NCBI RefSeq assembly: GCF_014641595.1
Contig: NZ_BMIA01000002.1
Location: 930,001 to 994,000, forward strand
Reading direction: 5' to 3'
Length of the DNA: 64,000 nucleotides
Source: Dyadobacter endophyticus
GTDB lineage: Bacteria > Bacteroidota > Bacteroidia > Cytophagales > Spirosomataceae
Shown: piece by piece, positions 27,170-35,293 of the stretch
Layout of the letters: every line of letters starts with the position of its first letter
Numbering within the stretch: the first letter of the stretch is position 1
Program-made: the position numbers and the translations under genes
The notes under the pieces: generated by a model
Told to the model about the DNA's origin: nothing
Databases searched by the model: none
Seen by the model: the letters and a program-made list of their open reading frames with translations, nothing else

Positions 27170-29980
27170 ATGAAAAAGGCGTTCATAGCATTATGCTTGG
27201 CCGGATGGGGTGTGGTTTCTGTTGCGACAGTGCATGCACAGAACCTGAGCACTCAAAAAATCCCTCTCGATCCCAGTGTAAAGACCGGAAAACTGAAAAA
27301 CGGAATCACCTATTACATTAAAAAGAACGCCGAACCCAAGAACCGGGCAGAGCTCCGGCTTGCTGTAAAAGCGGGTTCTGTACTGGAAACGGACGCACAG
27401 CAAGGGCTGGCGCATTTCATGGAGCATATGAATTTTAATGGGACCACGCATTTTCCGAAGAATGAGCTGGTCAATTTTCTGCAAAAAACCGGCGTGCGTT
27501 TTGGTGCCGATTTGAATGCGTATACGGGTTTTGACGAAACCGTTTACATGCTGCCCATTCCAACCGATTCGGCCGGCTTGCTCGAAAAGGGTATCCAGGT
27601 GCTCGAAGACTGGGCAAATGGCGCACTACTGGATCCTTCCGAAATTGAAAAGGAGCGCGGTGTGGTTTTGGAAGAATCCCGCATGGGTCGTGGCGCACAG
27701 CAGCGCATGCGCGACAAGTTTCTAAAAGTGATCCTCAACAATTCGCGCTATGCCGAGCGGCTGCCGATCGGAAAAGACAGCATTCTGAAAAGTTTCAAAC
27801 CGGAGACAATCAAGGCATTTTACCAAGACTGGTACCGGCCGGACCTGATGGCCGTGATCGCCGTCGGCGACTTTGATGTTGCGAAAGTCGAGGCCCTTAT
27901 CTCGCAGAAATTCGGCTCCATTAAGCCGCCTGTCAATCCCAAGAAAAGGACCCGTTATGATATTCCGCTTGACGGATCTACCAAAGTGGCGATTGTAACC
28001 GACCCTGAGTACCCGCAGAACCTCATTCAGTTGATCTACAAACAGCCGAATACCAAGGAAAAGTCGTTACAGGATGTGCGGAACAACTTTGCGCAGGAAC
28101 TGTACAATTCGATGATGGGCCAGCGTATCCAGGAGCTTACCCAAAAGGCCAACCCGCCATTCCTCTACGGGGCGAGCCAGTATGGTGATTTTCTCGGAAA
28201 CCTGGATTCCTACACTTCCATCGCGCTCGCCAAAGACGCTGCCTCAATGAAAACTGCGTTGACGACACTGCTGGAAGAGAATGCAAGGGTCCAGAAATTC
28301 GGTTTTACACAACCTGAACTCGACCGTGCGAAGAAAGACTTTTACAACGCGATAGAGGAGGATTATAAAGAGCGGGACAAAACGAAATCAGCAAACCATG
28401 TGCAGGAATACCTGAACCACTTCCTCCATGAAAAGGCATTTATGGGTGCGGAAGCATATTTCGAGTTTGCCAAAAAGCACCTCGAAGGCGTGACGCTGGC
28501 GGAGATCAACGGTCTTGCTAAAAAATACATTACTGATAAAAACAGGGCCGTGGTGATCATGGGACCAGAAAAAAGTAAGGATGCACTTCCTACCGAAGCG
28601 GAGATCCGTTCCTTGCTCAACGAGGCTGGCAAGGAAGTGACGGCCTATGTGGACGACGTTGTGGACGCACCATTGCTGAAAACCGAACCCACACCCGGCA
28701 AGGTCACAGCTGAAAAGACATTGGATAAACTTGGCGTCACAGAGCTCACGTTATCGAACGGCGTGAAAGTGCTTTTGAAACCAACCGATTTCAAAAATGA
28801 TGAAATCCTGATCAAAGCGACTGCAAAAGGTGGATATTCGCTTTTCGCGGGTGAGCGCGAGACCGGGATTTTCACCAGCTACCTCGTACAATCGGGCGGC
28901 GTGGGGCCTTACAACCAGACACAACTGCAAAAATTCCTCGCGGGCAAGACCGCAAGCGCAGGCCCGTACGTGAGCGAGTTGACGGAGGGTATCGGCGGCA
29001 ATACCAATCCCAAAGATCTGGAAACGACGTTACAACTGATCTACGCCTATTTCACGGAGCCACGTAAAGATGCCGATGTAGTAACCGGCATATTGGCAAA
29101 CCAGAAAGCTTACCTGGAAAATATGCAAAAAACACTGACTCCGGAGAAAGTGTATTCCGATTCACTGAATGCGGTATTGACGAGCCACAATCCGAAACGT
29201 CAGCCTCTGAAACCCGAAAGTATCGACAAAGTGAGCCTCGACCGGGCATTTGAAATTTACAAAAACCGCTTCGCCGACGCGTCAGATTTCGTGTTTACCA
29301 TTGTTGGCGCTTTCAAACCGGAGACCATTAAGCCGCTGATCGAGAAGTACCTGGGTAGCCTTCCGTCGAGTGATCGCGACGACAGTTTCAAACATCCTGA
29401 CATTTTTCCACCAAAAGGACGCATCGAAAAGGTGATTTATAAAGGTTTAGAGCCTAAAAGCCGGGTAACATTGGTTTCGAGCGGCGAATACGACTACAAC
29501 CCTGAGAACAACATCCAGATCGAAGCATTGCAGGAGATTTTACAAATTAAGCTCATCGAATCGCTGCGGGAAGAAGAAAGCGGCGTGTATGGGGTAAGCG
29601 TTTCGGAAGGAACTGATAAGTTTCCGACCGGCCACTATCGTTTTTCAATCGGCTTCGGCTGTGCGCCCGAAAATGTAGATAAACTGGTAAAAAGAGCGCA
29701 AGAAGAGATCAGCAAGATCAAAACAAACGGCGCGGACCAGAAGGATATCGAGAAATTCGTTGCCGAAACACAGCGAAAAACAGAAACCGCACTCAAAACC
29801 AACGGGTTCTGGCTTGATTACCTCGACGACAACACCTTCCTCGGCGACGATCTGAATGAGATTTTCGAGCAGGACAGGCTGCTCAAATCAATAACCGTTG
29901 CGAGCACCAAAGCCGCTGCGCAAAAATACTTCAATGACGACAATTTCATCAAAGTGGTGCTGATGCCCGAGAAGAAGTAA
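27170..29980 (+). CDS. M16 family zinc metallopeptidase (double-domain, periplasmic)
   Basis: 936-residue pitrilysin-family peptidase with a signal peptide ending VATVHAQ-N (about residue 24). The inverted zinc motif HxxEH is HFMEH at residues 82-86, in the N-terminal M16 half, with a plausible distal Glu in EIEKERGVVLEES. The C-terminal M16 half (about 510-930) has no HxxEH, as is usual for the structural half of the clam-shell. Length fits the two-repeat single-chain members. Probably degrades peptides in the periplasm. The REP/transposase block begins 11 nt after its stop. Confidence 0.93.
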   Translation: MKKAFIALCLAGWGVVSVATVHAQNLSTQKIPLDPSVKTGKLKNGITYYIKKNAEPKNRAELRLAVKAGSVLETDAQQGLAHFMEHMNFNGTTHFPKNELVNFLQKTGVRFGADLNAYTGFDETVYMLPIPTDSAGLLEKGIQVLEDWANGALLDPSEIEKERGVVLEESRMGRGAQQRMRDKFLKVILNNSRYAERLPIGKDSILKSFKPETIKAFYQDWYRPDLMAVIAVGDFDVAKVEALISQKFGSIKPPVNPKKRTRYDIPLDGSTKVAIVTDPEYPQNLIQLIYKQPNTKEKSLQDVRNNFAQELYNSMMGQRIQELTQKANPPFLYGASQYGDFLGNLDSYTSIALAKDAASMKTALTTLLEENARVQKFGFTQPELDRAKKDFYNAIEEDYKERDKTKSANHVQEYLNHFLHEKAFMGAEAYFEFAKKHLEGVTLAEINGLAKKYITDKNRAVVIMGPEKSKDALPTEAEIRSLLNEAGKEVTAYVDDVVDAPLLKTEPTPGKVTAEKTLDKLGVTELTLSNGVKVLLKPTDFKNDEILIKATAKGGYSLFAGERETGIFTSYLVQSGGVGPYNQTQLQKFLAGKTASAGPYVSELTEGIGGNTNPKDLETTLQLIYAYFTEPRKDADVVTGILANQKAYLENMQKTLTPEKVYSDSLNAVLTSHNPKRQPLKPESIDKVSLDRAFEIYKNRFADASDFVFTIVGAFKPETIKPLIEKYLGSLPSSDRDDSFKHPDIFPPKGRIEKVIYKGLEPKSRVTLVSSGEYDYNPENNIQIEALQEILQIKLIESLREEESGVYGVSVSEGTDKFPTGHYRFSIGFGCAPENVDKLVKRAQEEISKIKTNGADQKDIEKFVAETQRKTETALKTNGFWLDYLDDNTFLGDDLNEIFEQDRLLKSITVASTKAAAQKYFNDDNFIKVVLMPEKK

Positions 29981-29990
29981 CAGTATCCCC

Positions 29991-30008
29991 GACTTTGGCT
30001 AAAGCCGG
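29991..30008 (+). repeat. Left 18-bp inverted repeat
   Basis: GACTTTGGCTAAAGCCGG, the exact reverse complement of 31024-31041. It contains its own small hairpin, GGCTAAAGCC. It starts 11 nt after the M16 peptidase stop codon. Confidence 0.85.
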
Positions 30009-30024
30009 TCATGTGCTATGACGT

Positions 30025-30052
30025 CTAACCCAGGGCTGAAGCCCTGGGTTAG
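30025..30052 (+). repeat. Outer REP palindrome in inverted orientation
   Basis: Perfect 12-bp arms CTAACCCAGGGC (30025-30036) and GCCCTGGGTTAG (30041-30052) around a TGAA loop. The plus strand reads GGCTGAAGCC; the eight array palindromes read GGCTTCAGCC, so this one is inverted relative to them. Confidence 0.85.
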
Positions 30053-30137
30053 CATAGATGTTCGAGAGACGCTCGGCATCTCTACCCACCTTATGGATCT
30101 GCTATCCCGGGACTGAGCCACGCAATACAACCCACAC

Positions 30138-31005
30138 CCCAGGGCTTCAGCCTTGGGATACAGCCCGTCGCAGGACATCGCAGTCAGCCCCTGACATCCA
30201 TCCCAAAGCGCTACACGCAACGCCCGGGCACCGCCGCACCATCGCCCACAACCCAAGGCTTCAGCCTTGGGGATACAGCGCCCCGCTACTCAGGACATCG
30301 CATACCAACCCCGGACATCCATCCCAAAGCGCTACACGCTACGCCCGGGCACCGCCGCACCATGGTCCACAACCCAAGGCTTCAGCCTTGGTATCACAGC
30401 TCCCTCCAGCTACTCGGGACATCGCATATCAACCCCGGTCATCTATCTCAAGCGCTACACACACAACGCCCGTGCACCGCCGCCCCATGGCCACAACCCA
30501 GGGCTTCAGCCTTGGGATACAGCGCCCCCGCTACTCAGGACATCGCATATCAACCCCGGTCATCTATCTCAAGCGCTACACACACAACGCCCGTGCACCG
30601 CCGCCCCATGGCCACAACCCAAGGCTTCAGCCTTGGTATCACAGCTCCCTCCAGCTACTCGGGACATCGCACACCAGCCCCGGACACCAATCCCAAAGCA
30701 CTACACGCAACGCCACGGCAGCGCCGCGCAATGGCCACAACCCAGGGCTTCAGCCTTGGGATACAGCGCCCCCGCTACTCAGGACATCGCATATCAACCC
30801 CGGTCATCTATCTCAAGCGCTACACACACAACGCCCGTGCACCGCCGCCCCATGGTCCACAACCCAAGGCTTTAGCCTTGGTATACAGCGCCCCTCGCTA
30901 CGCAGGACATCGCATACCAGCCCCGGACATCTATCCCCACAGCGCTACACACTACGCCCGGGCGCCGCCGCCCCATGGCCCACAACCCAAGGCTTCAGCC
31001 TTGGG
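30138..31005. repeat. Tandem array of eight ~122-bp REP units
   Basis: The palindrome CCCA(A/G)GGCTTCAGCCTTGG(G/T) starts at 30138, 30252, 30373, 30497, 30618, 30741, 30863 (TTTAGCC variant) and 30986, with periods of 114, 121, 124, 121, 123, 122 and 123 bp. The sequence between palindromes is also conserved (ggacatcgcat, gcgctacac, cgccc-gcaccgccgc, ccatgg-ccacaa), so the units are true tandem repeats. Units 3 and 5 share one variant of the first half of the spacer, and units 4 and 6 are almost identical, so a two-unit (~244 bp) block was itself duplicated. The three long plus-strand reading frames here are by-products of the repeats. Confidence 0.9.
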
Positions 31006-31023
31006 TCACAGCCGCCCCTGACT

Positions 31024-31041
31024 CCGGCTTTAGCCAAAGTC
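31024..31041 (-). repeat. Right 18-bp inverted repeat overlapping the transposase stop
   Basis: Reverse complement of the left 18-bp repeat. On the minus strand, GAC TTT GGC TAA is read as the last three codons and stop of the transposase gene, so the repeat and coding end overlap. Confidence 0.85.
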
Positions 31042-31467
31042 CACACCATCGTACCCGATGCCCCTTGCAAAGGCTCCAAACTCCTCCTGAAAGCTGCGCT
31101 TTCCATGGTGCACCTGCTGATTGTCGATATACCTTCTCACAAATGGAAGCCTGCTTTCGCTGACGGACGCTGCAAAATATTTGTCAGCCCATTCGAAATT
31201 GCCACTCACCAATTTCATTTTGTTAGCCCAAAAGGCACTTTCACCTTTCAGAAGCTGCATTTGTTTGGATATGCCATACTCACTTTTCAGCAGCATCAGC
31301 ACGTGAATATGATCGTGGTAGCCGTTAATCCGATCAATGTATATCTCCTTGCTCTTCGCGTTTTTCTGGATATGCTGGCAAAATTGCGCCAGAATTGGCG
31401 GTTGCAAAACGGGTGATCTGCGTTTGGTCCCCCAAACCGCGTGGATACAGATTTTCACGTAAGACAT
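31030..31467 (-). CDS. REP-associated tyrosine (Y1, IS200-like) transposase
   Basis: 145-residue single-domain Y1 HUH transposase, from ATG 31467 (MSYVKICIHAVWGTKRR); a start at 31494 would add nine atypical residues. The HUH motif is in GYHDHIHVLMLL and the likely catalytic Tyr in FVRRYIDNQQVHH. IS200/RAYT enzymes nick and rejoin single-stranded DNA at hairpins, and the downstream palindromes supply such hairpins. Length and motifs are complete, so it may be active. The stop codon is inside the 18-bp inverted repeat that bounds the array. Confidence 0.88.
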   Translation of the reverse strand: MSYVKICIHAVWGTKRRSPVLQPPILAQFCQHIQKNAKSKEIYIDRINGYHDHIHVLMLLKSEYGISKQMQLLKGESAFWANKMKLVSGNFEWADKYFAASVSESRLPFVRRYIDNQQVHHGKRSFQEEFGAFARGIGYDGVDFG

Positions 31468-31589
31468 TAATGTACGGGATGGATAGTGAATCAATAGTTA
31501 TCATCCCTTTATACGCAAGAATCCAAAACGGTGACACTTTGTAGAATACCGGCGCAATTTGCTTCCTGAGAGCCGGACAGCCTATATAC

Positions 31590-31627
31590 ACGCACGCCCC
31601 CGGGGCCTTGGCTCCGAGGGCGTGCGT
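31590..31627. terminator. 38-nt palindrome downstream of DUF3820
   Basis: ACGCACGCCC (31590-31599) pairs perfectly with GGGCGTGCGT (31618-31627), and the inner bases CGGGGCC/GGCTCCG continue the stem with one wobble around TT. It lies 20 nt beyond the DUF3820 stop. No T-run follows on the minus strand, so it may be a terminator, a REP-like sequence, or both. Confidence 0.55.
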
Positions 31628-31647
31628 AATACTTGTGTAAAATAAGA

Positions 31648-31881
31648 CTATGCCATTTTTCTCAGCCCCTGAATCAGAGACTCCAACCCATTCATCTTGA
31701 TTTCCAGCATGGTACCCAGTAACATACCCAGCTTGCCGGACGGGAAACCTTCGCGATAGAACCATTCGAGGTAGGATACCGGGAGGTCCGCGATCACTTG
31801 GTCCTTGTATTTACCAAATGGCATTTTGTAGCTGATCAGATCTTTGAGGATCTCACTGTTCGGATGTGTTAACTCTTGCAT
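31648..31881 (-). CDS. DUF3820 family protein
   Basis: 77-residue DUF3820 protein. The family core is clear: MPFGKYKDQVIADLPVSYLE and then WFYREGFPSGKLGMLL. The fold has been linked to exonuclease-associated proteins in other bacteria, but no reaction is established. It lies 11 nt after the pncB stop on the same strand, so it is probably co-transcribed. Confidence 0.9.
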   Translation of the reverse strand: MQELTHPNSEILKDLISYKMPFGKYKDQVIADLPVSYLEWFYREGFPSGKLGMLLGTMLEIKMNGLESLIQGLRKMA

Positions 31882-31892
31882 ACTCAGTTATT

Positions 31893-33362
31893 TCACGCCT
31901 CGTTGCCGGCGCGAAGTTTAAAAATCAAGTTGGTTTTTAATTCAAATAAATCCTTTTCAAGCCCTACCGGATAGGTATGCGGGTTTACAAATCGTTTAAT
32001 TCCCTTATAAAAATGTGCCAGCTGTTCCTGCAAACGCTTGCGCGTGTCATGAACGGACGGCAGTTTGTAGACCAGCCGACCTTGCGCGAAAACGGGGACG
32101 AGCAAATCCTCGTGATGCACTGACTCGTCAAACGACCGATTTTTTGTAAAATCATACGGGTCCACCATCGTAGCTTTCCCGATCAGCGGCGTTTCGGTAT
32201 TAAATATCATATCCGAAACAAAACCGCTCGCATCCCTGAACCGACGAACCTGCTGAATACCAGGCGTAGATACCTTGATTGCCTGCTCCGACAGTTTCAA
32301 TTTGTAGTCCCACTCGCCCGATTCGCCGCGGATCGCCGCGAGCTTAAAAACACCGCCTAATGCAGGCTGATCATAAGCCGTGACGAGTTTTGTACCGACC
32401 CCCCACACATTTATTTTCGCGCCCTGGATCTTCAAACTGTCCATAATGTACTCATCGAGGTCGTTACTGGCCACAATGTTCGTTTTCTCGAAACCAGCCT
32501 CGTCCAGGATTTTCCGCGCTTCGATACTCAGGTATGCAAGGTCGCCCGAGTCGAGGCGGATGCCTGCCAGATCATGGCCGTGGGCGCGCAATTGCTTGCC
32601 CACCTCTACCGCATGCCGCACGCCATTCAGCGAATCGTAGGTATCCACGAGCAGCGTCACATTGTTCGGCATATGCTTCGCATAGGTTTCAAAAGCTTCC
32701 AGTTCGTTATCGAAAGACATAACCCAGCTGTGGGCGTGCGTACCTTTCACAGGAATATCGTGTAGTTTTCCGGCAAGCACGTTAGAGGTAGCGTCGAAAC
32801 CGCCAATGTAAGCGGCCCGGCTTGCCGTTACGCCCCCGTCAGGTCCTTGTGCCCGGCGGAGGCCAAACTCGAGCAATGCATCGTCTTTCGCGATCAGCCG
32901 CATCCGGGCTGCTTTGGTAGCTACCAGCGATTGAAAATTGATCAGGTTCAACAGCGGCGTTTCCAGGAGCTGGCACTGCAATATCGGCCCCTGAATACGA
33001 AGGAGCGGCTCGTTAGGGAACACGATCGTTCCTTCCGGGATGGCATCGATGCTGCATTGCAGCTCCATTTTGCGGAGGTAATCAAGAAAGCCTTCATCAA
33101 ACAGCTTGTTGCCATCGCTGCCCGCGAGCGAGCCGATATAGGCCAGGTCTTCGTCGCTGAAACGGTACTCCTGCAAATATTCGATTACGCTGCTGAGCCC
33201 GCAAGCGACCGTAAATCCGCCCTGAAAAGGGTGTTTCCTGAAATAGAGGTTGAAGACCGCCTCCTGTTCTGCCTTACCCGATTTCCAGTAGCCATAAGCC
33301 ATCGTGAGTTGATACAGATCAGTCAGAAGGCTCATCGAAGTATCGTATAGCTGGTTGATCAT
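31893..33362 (-). CDS. pncB: Nicotinate phosphoribosyltransferase
   Basis: NAD salvage enzyme that joins nicotinate and PRPP to nicotinate mononucleotide, using ATP. 489 residues, the normal length. Marks: SLLTDLYQLTMAYGYWKSGK at the N terminus, EFGLRRAQGPDGG, KGTHAHSWVMSF (catalytic His region), and GIRLDSGDLAYLS. It is followed by DUF3820. The leader upstream shows no clear promoter. Confidence 0.95.
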   Translation of the reverse strand: MINQLYDTSMSLLTDLYQLTMAYGYWKSGKAEQEAVFNLYFRKHPFQGGFTVACGLSSVIEYLQEYRFSDEDLAYIGSLAGSDGNKLFDEGFLDYLRKMELQCSIDAIPEGTIVFPNEPLLRIQGPILQCQLLETPLLNLINFQSLVATKAARMRLIAKDDALLEFGLRRAQGPDGGVTASRAAYIGGFDATSNVLAGKLHDIPVKGTHAHSWVMSFDNELEAFETYAKHMPNNVTLLVDTYDSLNGVRHAVEVGKQLRAHGHDLAGIRLDSGDLAYLSIEARKILDEAGFEKTNIVASNDLDEYIMDSLKIQGAKINVWGVGTKLVTAYDQPALGGVFKLAAIRGESGEWDYKLKLSEQAIKVSTPGIQQVRRFRDASGFVSDMIFNTETPLIGKATMVDPYDFTKNRSFDESVHHEDLLVPVFAQGRLVYKLPSVHDTRKRLQEQLAHFYKGIKRFVNPHTYPVGLEKDLFELKTNLIFKLRAGNEA

Positions 33363-33484
33363 CTCTTCTGTGGTTGGTGTCTTAAAGCCGCCTAATTACT
33401 AAAAAAACGGCATTATAGCTACCAATAGTGAGTTTGCAGCGCAACCATTGACCGAATGGTAATGGGTTTATTATAAATAACAAA

Positions 33485-33513
33485 AGCGGGGCCGCTACGA
33501 AAGCAACCCCGCT
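33485..33513 (-). terminator. Terminator of glyS
   Basis: On the minus strand AGCGGGG (33513-33507) pairs with CCCCGCT (33491-33485), followed by TTTTGTTATTTAT. It lies 20 nt after the glyS stop. Confidence 0.75.
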
Positions 33514-33533
33514 CCTACTATTACTTAAATGAA

Positions 33534-35018
33534 TCAGATCGCTTCGAGAATGCGCTCGATTGCTACCTGATAACCGATCTTCTCTTTCAATTCACTGATG
33601 TGGACGCGCTCCTGCTCCATCGAATCGCGGTGGCGGATGGTAACGGTATCATCTTCCATTGTCTGGTAATCCACCACGATGCAGAACGGCGTTCCGATAA
33701 GGTCCTGACGGGTGTAGCGCTTACCGATCGCTGCATTGTCGTCGTAGACCGTGCGGAACGACGATTTCAGCGAGTTAGCGAGCATCTGCGCTTTTTCAGC
33801 AAGTCCGTCCTTTTTAACCAATGGGAGCACAGCCGCCTTGAATGGCGCCAATGCGGGGTGCAGTTTCAGGAAAGTACGTTCTTTCGCGCTGTCACCTTCG
33901 CCTACCGATTCCACCGTGTAAGCATTGCAGAATGTGGCGAGGAACAGACGGTCGGCACCAACGGATGTTTCCACTACGTAAGGAATGTAGTTACCGTACG
34001 GCTTGCCATTCTCATCGAGGTCGGCGTCAAAATACTGTTGTTTCTTCTTAGAAAGCTCCTGATGGTTGCGCAAGTCGAAGTCGGAACGGGAGTGGATACC
34101 CTCGATTTCGCGGAAACCGAACGGAAATTCGAACTCGATGTCCACGGCTGCTTTCGCATAATGCGCAAGCTTGTCGTGGTCGTGGTATTTCAGTTTTTCA
34201 GCGGGCAGACCTATCGCCTGGTGGAATTTCATCCGTCCTTCTTTCCATTTGTCGTACCATTCTTCCTCAGTACCGGGCCGCACGAAGAATTGCATTTCCA
34301 TTTGTTCGAACTCACGCATACGGAAGATGAACTGCCGCGCCACGATCTCATTACGGAACGCTTTTCCGATTTGTGCGATACCAAAAGGCACCTTCATACG
34401 GCCGCTTTTCTGCACATTGAGGAAGTTCACGAAAATTCCCTGCGCGGTTTCAGGGCGAAGATAAATCATACTGGACTCTTCGGCTACCGATCCTACCTGC
34501 GTGCTGAACATCAGGTTGAACTGGCGAACTTCCGTCCAGTTGGTTGTACCTGATACCTGGCATTTAATGTCTTCCGCAATGATCAGCTCGCGAACACCAT
34601 TCAGGTCTTCGGCGCTGAGCAAACGGCCCATTTCGGCTAGCAATGCTTTCGCCTTTTCTGGCTGGCCGTCCTTTTCATATTGCTCTGCCTTGCCTTCCAG
34701 GAGTTGGTCTGCGCGGTAGCGTTTTTTGGAATCCTTGTTATCGATCATCGGATCGTTAAAGCCGTCCACATGGCCCGATGCTTTCCAGGTAAGCGGGTGC
34801 ATAAAAATCGCAGCGTCGATACCGACGATATTGTCGTTCAACTGCGTCATAGCCTTCCACCAGGCGGCTTTCAGGTTATTTTTCAACTCGACGCCGTTCT
34901 GACCATAATCGTAAACGGCTTGTAATCCATCATATATTTCGGAAGAAGGGAATACAAAACCGTATTCCTTCGCGTGCCCAACAATGTCTTGCAAAGAGGT
35001 AGCAGGTGCCTGGCTCAT
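33534..35018 (-). CDS. glyS: Glycine--tRNA ligase (class II, dimeric type)
   Basis: 494-residue alpha2-type glycyl-tRNA synthetase. Class II motifs are visible: MIYLRPETAQGIFVNFLNV, GIAQIGKAFRNEI with the arginine of motif 2, and FRMREFEQMEMQFF. Later VVETSVGADRLFLA belongs to motif 3. The C-terminal anticodon-binding domain ends VHISELKEKIGYQVAIERIL. A TAATTTTG -7-like element lies at 35087-35080 on the minus strand, 62 nt upstream of the ATG, without a matching -33. Single gene with its own terminator. Confidence 0.96.
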   Translation of the reverse strand: MSQAPATSLQDIVGHAKEYGFVFPSSEIYDGLQAVYDYGQNGVELKNNLKAAWWKAMTQLNDNIVGIDAAIFMHPLTWKASGHVDGFNDPMIDNKDSKKRYRADQLLEGKAEQYEKDGQPEKAKALLAEMGRLLSAEDLNGVRELIIAEDIKCQVSGTTNWTEVRQFNLMFSTQVGSVAEESSMIYLRPETAQGIFVNFLNVQKSGRMKVPFGIAQIGKAFRNEIVARQFIFRMREFEQMEMQFFVRPGTEEEWYDKWKEGRMKFHQAIGLPAEKLKYHDHDKLAHYAKAAVDIEFEFPFGFREIEGIHSRSDFDLRNHQELSKKKQQYFDADLDENGKPYGNYIPYVVETSVGADRLFLATFCNAYTVESVGEGDSAKERTFLKLHPALAPFKAAVLPLVKKDGLAEKAQMLANSLKSSFRTVYDDNAAIGKRYTRQDLIGTPFCIVVDYQTMEDDTVTIRHRDSMEQERVHISELKEKIGYQVAIERILEAI

Positions 35019-35293
35019 TCTATTTGTTTAAAATCAATAAGAAAAAAGACTATTAAATCCATCAAAATCATGAATTTGGCAAAATTAGGGATTTTGACGG
35101 CATTGCGCATTCATCCCGGGACGGAATTCCGGTGTTAATTTTCCCCTGCCGTGCGTGCGCCGTTGAACAGGAATGTCCGTTAGCGAACATCAATACGCGT
35201 ATTTTTCAATATAAATCACTAATAATCAAGCACAAACACCATTGGCATATAATTTATTTGTTTAGTAGTACTGACTAACAAACCTGCTTCCCC

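Larger units (their letters stand above)
29991..31467. mobile_element. REP-array element with RAYT/IS200-type transposase
   Basis: One block made of, left to right: an 18-bp terminal sequence GACTTTGGCTAAAGCCGG (29991-30008); an inverted outer palindrome (30025-30052); eight ~122-bp tandem units with GGCTTCAGCC-core palindromes (30138-31005); the reverse complement of the 18-bp sequence (31024-31041); and a minus-strand Y1 transposase gene. The two ends mirror each other: 18-bp repeat, 17-18 nt spacer, then a CCCA(A/G)GGC palindrome in inverted orientation. This is the logic of REPIN/BIME elements moved by RAYT transposases. No target-site duplication was found, which is expected for Y1 elements. 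Confidence 0.7.

Noticed and set aside
30138..31005. CRISPR array
   Set aside because: The palindromes are regularly spaced, but the ~100-bp intervals are conserved between units, much longer than CRISPR spacers, and no cas gene is present.
30058..31416. Three overlapping long plus-strand reading frames (452, 202 and 219 codons) over the repeat block
   Set aside because: They are the three frames of the same 122-bp tandem repeat and show the same repetitive Pro/His/Thr-rich peptide. They have no family-like sequence and the longest runs antisense into the transposase gene.
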